From Streptomyces antioxidans (lineage in GTDB: Bacteria > Actinomycetota > Actinomycetes > Streptomycetales > Streptomycetaceae), in contig NZ_LAKD02000049.1 of assembly GCF_000968685.2 (NCBI RefSeq), positions 1 through 64,000 of the forward strand: DNA of 64,000 nucleotides, read 5' to 3'. The stretch's first letter is position 1. Each line of letters begins with the position of its first letter. The position numbers and the translations under genes are program-made. Positions 58,360 through 64,000 of the stretch are shown piece after piece. The notes under the pieces were generated by a model. It did no database searches. It was not told where the DNA came from and was given only the letters and a program-made list of their open reading frames with translations.

Positions 58360-59865
58360 GTGAGCGAGGAGCGTCCCCAGAACGAGTCCGACGAGTTCGA
58401 AGAGATCGTCGAAGCCGAGACCGACCGCGACCCCGATCTGGCGGTGATCGAGGCCGGCAGCCGGACGCTGCGCGCGCAGTCGGGGCCGCCGCAGGGGGAC
58501 GGCATCCCGGCCCGCCCGGCCGACCCCGAGGTGGACCGCGCCCTGCGGGAGGTGGAGGGCGAGCTGGCCGGGCGCTGGCCGGAGACCAAGCTGGATCCGT
58601 CGCTGGTGCGGATCGAGTCGCTGATGGACATCCTGGGCTCGCCGCAGCGGGCCTATCCGTCCATCCACATCACCGGTACCAACGGCAAGACCAGCGCCGC
58701 CCGCATGATCGAGTCGCTGTTGGGCGCCTTCGAGCTGCGCACCGGCCGCTACACCAGCCCCCATGTCCAGTCGATCACCGAGCGGATCAGCCTGGACGGG
58801 GCGCCGGTCTCCGCCGAGCGGTTCATCGAGACGTACCAGGACATCAGGCCGTACATCGAGATGGTCGACGCCCAGCAGGAGCACCGGCTGTCCTTCTTCG
58901 AGGTGCTCACCGGCATGGCGTACGCGGCCTTCGCGGACGCGCCGGTGGACATCGCGGTGGTCGAGGTCGGCATGGGCGGCTCCTGGGACGCCACCAATGT
59001 GATCGACGCGGACGTCGCGGTGATCATGCCGATCTCGCTGGACCACACCGACCGGCTCGGCACCACTCCGGAGCAGATCGCCGTCGAGAAGGCCGGCATA
59101 GTGAAGCAGGACGCCACCGTGGTGCTCGCGCAGCAGCCGGTGGAGGCCGCCTCCGTGGTGCTCAAGCGCGCGGTCGAGGTGGACGCCACGGTCGCCCGTG
59201 AGGGCATGGAGTTCGGGGTGCTGTCCCGTGAGGTGGCGGTCGGCGGTCAGCTGCTGACCCTGCGCGGCCTCGGCGGGGAGTACCCCGACGTCTTCCTCCC
59301 GCTGCACGGCGCCCACCAGGCGCACAACGCGGCGATGGCGCTGGCGGCCGTGGAGGCGTTCTTCGGCGTCGGCTCCCAGCACGCCCGCCCGCTCGACATC
59401 GACACCATCCGCTCCGCCTTTGCCTCCGTGACCTCGCCCGGCCGGATGGAGGTCGTGCGCCGCAGCCCCACCGTGGTGCTGGACGCCGCGCACAACCCCG
59501 CGGGCGCCCGTGCCGCCGCCGCGGCGGTCACCGAGTCCTTCGACTTCAGCCGGCTGATCGGCGTGGTCGGGGCCACTGAAGGCAAGGACGTGCGCGGTCT
59601 GCTTGAGGCCTTCGAGCCGATCTTCGCCGAGGTCGTGGTGACCGGCAATTCCACCCACCGCGCCATGGACCCCGACGACCTGGCCGCGATCGCCGTCGAG
59701 GTGTTCGGCCCGGACCGGGTCCAGGTCGAGCCGCGGCTGGACGACGCCCTGGAGGCCGCCATCACCCTGGCGGAGGAAGAGGGCGAATACGCCGGAGCGG
59801 GCGTTCTGGTGACCGGGTCGGTGATCACGGTCGGCGAGGCCCGGCTGCTCATGGGAAGGGGCTGA
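58360..59865 (+). CDS. folC: Bifunctional dihydrofolate/folylpolyglutamate synthase
   Basis: This 501-residue cytoplasmic ligase adds glutamate to dihydropteroate and to folates. The start is GTG (VSEERPQNESDEF), which has no ribosome site but a -10 element close by; the longer frame from 58330 reads into the promoter. The P-loop GTNGKTS (106-112) and the ligase Mur-like blocks (EVGMGGSWDATNVI near 215, LDAAHNPAGARA near 380) are clear. About 50 acidic residues precede the folate-fold start, a usual actinobacterial extension. It is followed 1 bp later by the DUF4233 gene, so they form an operon. Confidence 0.96.
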   Translation: MSEERPQNESDEFEEIVEAETDRDPDLAVIEAGSRTLRAQSGPPQGDGIPARPADPEVDRALREVEGELAGRWPETKLDPSLVRIESLMDILGSPQRAYPSIHITGTNGKTSAARMIESLLGAFELRTGRYTSPHVQSITERISLDGAPVSAERFIETYQDIRPYIEMVDAQQEHRLSFFEVLTGMAYAAFADAPVDIAVVEVGMGGSWDATNVIDADVAVIMPISLDHTDRLGTTPEQIAVEKAGIVKQDATVVLAQQPVEAASVVLKRAVEVDATVAREGMEFGVLSREVAVGGQLLTLRGLGGEYPDVFLPLHGAHQAHNAAMALAAVEAFFGVGSQHARPLDIDTIRSAFASVTSPGRMEVVRRSPTVVLDAAHNPAGARAAAAAVTESFDFSRLIGVVGATEGKDVRGLLEAFEPIFAEVVVTGNSTHRAMDPDDLAAIAVEVFGPDRVQVEPRLDDALEAAITLAEEEGEYAGAGVLVTGSVITVGEARLLMGRG

Positions 59866-59866
59866 T

Positions 59867-60220
59867 ATGCGAACGCTGTGCGCTTCCACCCTGATCGGCG
59901 AGTTCTTCGTGATCGGCTTCGCCGGGCTGGTCGCGATGAAGACATCCGGGCTGTCCACGGGCACCGTCTGGACGGTCAGCGGGATCGCCATGGGGCTGTG
60001 TGTGCTGCTGTGCGGGCTGCTGAGCCGTCCGGGAGCGGTGCAGATCGGCTGGGCCCTGCAGACCGGGCTGGTGCTGAGCGGATTCGTGGTGCCCACCATG
60101 TTCTTCCTCGGGGCCGTCTTCGCCGCCCTGTGGTGGGCCTCGGTGCACTTCGGCCGCAAGGTCGACGAGGCCAAGGCGCGGTTCGCGGCCTCCTCGGCGG
60201 CCTCGCCTGACGCTGCGTGA
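59867..60220 (+). CDS. DUF4233 small membrane protein
   Basis: This 117-residue protein has four hydrophobic segments (LIGEFFVIGFAGLVAM; VWTVSGIAMGLCVLLC; WALQTGLVLSGFVVP; FFLGAVFAALWWASV). The start ATG is 1 bp after the folC stop codon, so the two are translated together. Gene pairs folC-DUF4233-ndk are regular in Streptomyces. Its function is unknown; the pairing suggests a link to folate or nucleotide metabolism. Confidence 0.9.
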   Translation: MRTLCASTLIGEFFVIGFAGLVAMKTSGLSTGTVWTVSGIAMGLCVLLCGLLSRPGAVQIGWALQTGLVLSGFVVPTMFFLGAVFAALWWASVHFGRKVDEAKARFAASSAASPDAA

Positions 60221-60306
60221 CGTGGCCCTCGTTCCCCCATGTAGCCTCTGCCTCACAGCCGCATCGCATGTCTTTTCCCATGTCCTTTCCCGAAGGAGCC
60301 CGCACC

Positions 60307-60720
60307 GTGAGCCAGCGCACGCTCGTCCTGCTCAAGCCCGACGCCGTCCGACGCGGACTGGTGGGCGAGATTCTGGGGCGGATCGAGAACAAGGCGGGCT
60401 GGACGATCAGCGCCCTCGAGCTGCGCCAGCTGGGCCGTGAGGTCCTGGAGCAGCACTACGCCGAGCATGTCGGCAAGCCGTTCTACGAGGCGCTGGTGGA
60501 GTTCATGGCCTCCGGCCCGGTCGTGACGCTGGTGGTCGAGGGCGAGCGGGTGATCGAGGGCGTCCGGGCGCTGGCCGGGCCGACCGATCCGATCGCCGCG
60601 GCACCCGGCTCCATCCGTGGTGATTTCGGCACCATCGTTCGGGAAAATCTGGTCCATGCCTCCGACTCGGCGGAGTCCGCCGAACGGGAAATCAAGATTT
60701 TCTTTCCCGGGATCGCCTGA
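60307..60720 (+). CDS. ndk: Nucleoside diphosphate kinase
   Basis: This 137-residue enzyme transfers the terminal phosphate of ATP to NDPs. The start is GTG (VSQRTLVLLKPDAVRR) with AAGGAG 8 bases before it. The phosphorylated histidine is His117 (ENLVHASDS), and the Kpn loop (GPTDPIAAAPGSIRGDFG) is complete. It follows the folC-DUF4233 pair by 86 bp and precedes mreB by a terminator. Confidence 0.98.
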   Translation: MSQRTLVLLKPDAVRRGLVGEILGRIENKAGWTISALELRQLGREVLEQHYAEHVGKPFYEALVEFMASGPVVTLVVEGERVIEGVRALAGPTDPIAAAPGSIRGDFGTIVRENLVHASDSAESAEREIKIFFPGIA

Positions 60721-61028
60721 TCCCGGCCGATCGCGGCTGATCCGCCATCAGTTTGATCATCAGCTTGCCACACCCCTGCTGACCTGGGGGCGGCCGAATT
60801 GACCGGCCGCCCTTCGGCATATGCGAGCCGATCGGGGGAACGCATCTCCGCGACACGACGTCACCATTAGAGGAGGCGGGGTCGTGTTCTGCTGACAATG
60901 GCGGAGGACCCCCGCAGCGTGTTCGAGCGGGCGTGACTACGATGAAGCTTCCGCGCCTCGCAGCGCACACCCATCCTGCCGACCTCTAGCAAGCACTCGC
61001 TCCAGCAGGGAAGGCCTGACGTATCCTC
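60721..61028. other. 308-bp region between ndk and mreB: terminator and promoters
   Basis: The hairpin at 60788-60812 closes ndk. After it come two -10-like patches, TGACAAT near 60893 and TACGAT near 60938, but I could not pair either with a -35. In S. coelicolor mreB has several promoters, including developmental ones, so a complex region is expected here. Confidence 0.5.
60788..60812 (+). terminator. Terminator after ndk
   Basis: A 9-bp perfect stem (GGGCGGCCG with CGGCCGCCC) and 7-nt loop AATTGAC is followed by TTC. Confidence 0.75.
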
Positions 61029-62060
61029 ATGGGGAACAACATGTCGTTCATCGGCCGTGACATGGCTGTCGACCTCGGGACCGCCAACACGCTGGTGTAC
61101 GTCAGGGGCCGCGGCATCGTCCTCAACGAGCCATCCGTCGTCGCCATCAACACCAACACCGGCGGAATTCTCGCCGTGGGCGCCGAGGCGAAGAAGATGA
61201 TCGGCCGCACTCCTGGCAACATCGTCGCTGTGCGCCCGCTCAAGGACGGCGTTATCGCCGACTTCGAGATCACCGAGCGGATGTTGCGGTACTTCATCCT
61301 CAAGATCCATAAGCGGCGCTATCTCGCCCGGCCCAGAGTGGTCGTGTGTGTGCCGTCCGGAATCACCGGGGTCGAGCGCCGTGCCGTCATCGAGGCGTCC
61401 ACCCAGGCGGGCGCCCGCCAGGTGCACATCATCGAAGAGCCCATGGCCGCGGCCATCGGGTCCGGCCTTCCGGTCCACGAGGCCACCGGCAACATGGTCG
61501 TGGACATCGGCGGTGGCACCACCGAGGTCGCCGTCATCTCGCTGGGCGGCATCGTCACCGCGCAGTCCATCCGGGTGGCGGGCGATGAGCTGGACAACGC
61601 GATCATCCAGCACATCAAGAAGGAGTACAGCCTGCTGCTCGGCGAGCGCACCGCCGAGAACATCAAGATCACCATCGGTTCGGCGTACGAGGGCGACGAG
61701 GAGGAGCACACCGAGATCCGCGGCCGTGACCTCGTCAGCGGCCTCCCCAAGACCGTGGTGATCTCCGCCGCCGAGGTCCGCAAGGCCATGGAGGAGCCGG
61801 TCAACTCGATCGTCGACGCGGTCAAGACCACCCTCGACAAGTGCCCCCCGGAGCTCTCGGGCGACGTGATGGACCGCGGCATCGTGCTCACCGGCGGCGG
61901 TGCGCTGTTGCGCGGCCTGGACGAGCGGCTGCGCCGCGAGACCGGGATGCCGATCCACATCGCCGAGGACCCGCTGGACTCGGTCGCACTCGGATCCGGC
62001 AAGTGCGTCGAGGAGTTCGAGGCGCTCCAGCAGGTGCTGGACGCCCAGCCCCGCAGATGA
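61029..62060 (+). CDS. mreB: Rod-shape/spore-wall determining actin homologue MreB
   Basis: This 343-residue actin-fold ATPase forms filaments under the membrane and directs wall synthesis; in Streptomyces mreB serves mainly the spore wall. ATP-binding blocks are present: phosphate 1 (DMAVDLGTANTLVYV), phosphate 2 (VVDIGGGTTEVAV) and the adenosine site (GIVLTGGGALLRGLD). The start is ATG 61029 (MGNNMSF) or 61041; ribosome site unclear. mreC follows after 151 bp. Confidence 0.98.
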   Translation: MGNNMSFIGRDMAVDLGTANTLVYVRGRGIVLNEPSVVAINTNTGGILAVGAEAKKMIGRTPGNIVAVRPLKDGVIADFEITERMLRYFILKIHKRRYLARPRVVVCVPSGITGVERRAVIEASTQAGARQVHIIEEPMAAAIGSGLPVHEATGNMVVDIGGGTTEVAVISLGGIVTAQSIRVAGDELDNAIIQHIKKEYSLLLGERTAENIKITIGSAYEGDEEEHTEIRGRDLVSGLPKTVVISAAEVRKAMEEPVNSIVDAVKTTLDKCPPELSGDVMDRGIVLTGGGALLRGLDERLRRETGMPIHIAEDPLDSVALGSGKCVEEFEALQQVLDAQPRR

Positions 62061-62211
62061 GCGGATGACAATCCGGCGGACCGGCCGTACGGGTGGTTGG
62101 CTGCTCGTGCGGCGGAACGCTGATATACAGGCATAAGGCTCCCCAGGACCGACCGGGTCACCACATCCCCGGCTCCGGTCCGACTTCGACGAGGAAGGCA
62201 CGTCGCCGCAC

Positions 62212-63156
62212 GTGAGGGACACACGAGAGAGCCGGCTGCTGCTGGTGCTGCTGGTCGCCATCGCGTTCGCGCTGATCACGGTGGATATCCGCGGCGGCGA
62301 GGACTCACCCCTCGATGGCGCCCGGCACGCCGCCGCGTCCGTCTTCGGGCCCGTGGAGGACGGCGTCGCCTCCGCCGTGGACCCGGTCGGCAACGCGGTC
62401 GCCGCCGTACGGGAATCCGGTGACCGGCACGACCGGGTCCGCCGGCTGGAGGAGGAGAACACCAAGCTCAAGCAGCGGCTCGGCAACAACGCCCGGGACC
62501 GTGCCCGCTCCGCCGAGCTCGACAAGCTGCTCAAGACCGCCGGGGCCGGTCAATACGGCATCAAGGGCGCCCAGGTCATCGGCATCGGCGCCGCCCAGGG
62601 CTTCTCCTGGACCGTCACCATCGACATGGGCAGCAGCGACGGCATCCGCCGCGACATGACCGTCATCAACGGCGACGGGCTGGTCGGCCGGGTCACCACC
62701 GTCGGCTCCTCGACGGCCACCGTGCTGCTCGCCATCGACCCGGACTTCACCGTCGGCACCCGTATGGAGGGATCGGGCGAGCTCGGTTTCGCCACCGGGC
62801 GCGGTGACCGCTCGCTCCATGTGCAGCTCCTCAACGGAAAGGCCCGGATCAAGAAGGGCGACCGGATGGTCACCTTCGGCTCCCAGGCGGACAAGCCGTT
62901 CGTCCCCGGGGTCCCGGTCGGCAAGGTCGTCCGCGTCGATCCCACCGGCGGCGATCTGACCCGCACGCTGCAGGTGCGTCCGTACGTGCGGTTCAGCAAG
63001 CTGGACATCGTCGGGGTCGTCGTCCAGCCGCCGCGCGCCAATCCGCGGGACGCGGTGCTCCCGCCCAAGCCCGCGAAGCCCAAGCCGACGCCCACGGTCA
63101 CCGTCACGGCCAACCCCTCCGCCTCCGCCACCAGCCCGGCCGCCAACAGGAGCTGA
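62212..63156 (+). CDS. mreC: Cell-shape protein MreC
   Basis: This 314-residue protein is anchored by one N-terminal helix (LLLVLLVAIAFALITV). It has a coiled coil (about 72-105, RVRRLEEENTKLKQRLGNNA) and a beta-rich outer domain (about 115-260) with the paired motifs of MreC (GDGLVGRV, PGVPVGKVV). A Pro/Lys-rich tail (PPKPAKPKPTPTVTVT) ends it. It links MreB to PBP2 outside the membrane. GTG start; GAGGAAGG upstream. Confidence 0.95.
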   Translation: MRDTRESRLLLVLLVAIAFALITVDIRGGEDSPLDGARHAAASVFGPVEDGVASAVDPVGNAVAAVRESGDRHDRVRRLEEENTKLKQRLGNNARDRARSAELDKLLKTAGAGQYGIKGAQVIGIGAAQGFSWTVTIDMGSSDGIRRDMTVINGDGLVGRVTTVGSSTATVLLAIDPDFTVGTRMEGSGELGFATGRGDRSLHVQLLNGKARIKKGDRMVTFGSQADKPFVPGVPVGKVVRVDPTGGDLTRTLQVRPYVRFSKLDIVGVVVQPPRANPRDAVLPPKPAKPKPTPTVTVTANPSASATSPAANRS

Positions 63157-63159
63157 CCG

Positions 63160-63870
63160 ATGCTGCACCTCAACCGGATCGTCCTGTCGACCTGCCTGGT
63201 GGTCTTCGCCCTCGTCGTCCAGATCTGCGTACTGGCCCGCCTCCAACTGCCCGGCGCCGTCCCCGACCTGCTGCTGCTCGTCGTGCTCGGCCTCGCGCTC
63301 GTCTACGGCCACACCGGCGGCGCGCTCATCGGCTTCGCCGCGGGGCTGCTCGCCGACTTCGCCCCGCCCGCCGACCACGCCGCCGGCCGCTACGCCCTCG
63401 TGCTGTGCGTCATCGGCTATCTGGCCGGGCTCGCCAAACCGGAGAGCGGCCAGCTCAGGTCGGCCTCCGGGCCGATGCTGGTGGTCGTGGCGGCGGCCAT
63501 CGGCGCCACGCTGCTGTACGCCGGGGTCGGCATCCTCGTCGGCGACGACGCGGCCCGCCAGGTGGGCCTGGCCAAGCTGCTGTTCACCGCGGCCCTCTAC
63601 GACCTGCTGCTGGCCCCCTTCACGGTGCCGCTGATCATGGGGCTCGCCAGACGGAGTGAGAACGATCCGATGGCCGACAGCGCGGGCGGCGGCGAGAGCC
63701 CGTCCCGCTGGATCAGCACGGCGGGCGGCGTCAGCACCAGCCGGATCGGCCGGATGACCCGGCTCAGGCGGCCGGGCCGGACGCCGCGGATCGGCAGTCA
63801 GCGCGGCGGGCTGCTGCCCCGCTCGGGGAAGAGCAGGACGGCACGCATCAAGGGGGTCAAGCGCCTGTGA
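63160..63870 (+). CDS. mreD: Cell-shape protein MreD
   Basis: This 236-residue membrane protein has five to six helices in the first ~170 residues (VLSTCLVVFALVVQICVLA and onward). A long basic cytoplasmic tail (about 170-236, rich in RRPGRTPRIG-type residues) is common in Streptomyces MreD. It starts 3 bp after mreC, so they are one operon with the PBP2 gene beyond. Confidence 0.93.
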   Translation: MLHLNRIVLSTCLVVFALVVQICVLARLQLPGAVPDLLLLVVLGLALVYGHTGGALIGFAAGLLADFAPPADHAAGRYALVLCVIGYLAGLAKPESGQLRSASGPMLVVVAAAIGATLLYAGVGILVGDDAARQVGLAKLLFTAALYDLLLAPFTVPLIMGLARRSENDPMADSAGGGESPSRWISTAGGVSTSRIGRMTRLRRPGRTPRIGSQRGGLLPRSGKSRTARIKGVKRL

Positions 63871-63957
63871 GTAACGCCCTCCCGCCGTCCGCCGCCCGGC
63901 CGTCTCCCGCCGCCCTCCCGTCGCCCGCCACCACCCTCAACGGAGGCGCTGCGCGTC

Positions 63958-64000
63958 ATGAGTAACATCCCTGAGACCGGAAGGACCTCCCGGGTCACCA
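63958..64000 (+). CDS. Penicillin-binding protein 2 (mrdA/pbp2), N-terminal fragment
   Basis: Only the first 14 codons (MSNIPETGRTSRVT) are in the window; they start at ATG with GGAGG 13 bases upstream. PBP2 follows mreD in the Streptomyces mre cluster, and this leader is usual for it. The identity is from position; the domain is outside the window. Confidence 0.7.
   Translation, partial: MSNIPETGRTSRVT

Noticed and set aside
53895..60240. Very long minus-strand open frames opposite valS, the PBP and folC (about 960 and 1150 codons)
   Set aside because: They are shadows of well-defined genes on the plus strand, with no recognisable domain.
63867..63965. Short frame GTG-AGT-AAC overlapping the mreD stop and ending in TAA
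   Set aside because: It resembles the PBP2 start (ATG-AGT-AAC at 63958) but stops after 32 codons and has no ribosome site.

Overview
The window is chromosomal DNA of a Streptomyces or very close relative. The evidence is about 70% or more G+C, many GTG starts, G/C-heavy third codon positions and long antisense open frames typical of such DNA. The stretch tig - clpP1 - clpP2 - clpX - valS - folC - DUF4233 - ndk - mreB - mreC - mreD - PBP2 is also the order I recall from the S. coelicolor core chromosome. No integrase, transposase, phage module or CRISPR array was seen.

Layout. 1-4 kb: a ROK repressor with a sugar ABC importer (binding lipoprotein and two permeases, no ATPase in view), transcribed leftward. 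4-8.4 kb: secreted sedolisin (S53) protease, MscS-type channel, HNH nuclease. 8.5-14.8 kb: secreted GH84-type hexosaminidase, a repeat-bearing small protein overlapping malQ, and a small membrane protein. 15-17.8 kb: acyl-ACP desaturase behind a tandem palindromic operator, then a Sel1/TPR protein. 18-28.5 kb: two aminopeptidase N paralogues around asd, a Tat-exported phosphoesterase and a DUF559-like protein, then a DsbA-like reductase. 28.6-32.3 kb: bioY, an amino-acid permease, the frameshifted remains of an NB-ARC/TPR protein, and sodF with a Nur-box-like sequence. 32.4-37.9 kb: a tripartite tricarboxylate transporter operon (tctC-tctB-tctA) divergent from an ArsR-type regulator, then an esterase. 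38-45.7 kb: a second amino-acid permease, rpiB-nei, an Eis-like acetyltransferase, a membrane PP2C phosphatase, a membrane acyltransferase and a small membrane protein. 45.8-64 kb: tRNA-Gly, tRNA-Pro, tig, the Clp protease genes, three paralogous Pro/Gly/Tyr/Gln-rich membrane proteins, valS, an extra class B PBP, folC, ndk and the mre cell-wall cluster, running off the right edge at the start of PBP2.

How it fits together. The right third is housekeeping: chaperone and ATP-dependent proteolysis (a ClgR-type box before clpP1), valyl-tRNA charging, folate, nucleotide balance and lateral-wall/spore-wall synthesis. The left two thirds are saprophyte functions: polymer breakdown outside the cell, peptide trimming inside, and uptake of sugars, carboxylates, amino acids and biotin.

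The least expected features are short tandem repeats (16-30 bp units) at six or seven places, most inside genes or in frame with them. One joins two permease genes in a continuous frame broken only by two TGA codons; another pair sits in two translationally coupled genes before and inside malQ. Others are an octamer (CCTTACGG) that recurs more often than composition predicts, one terminator hairpin present twice in opposite orientations, and the triplicated low-complexity membrane-protein family beside clpX.
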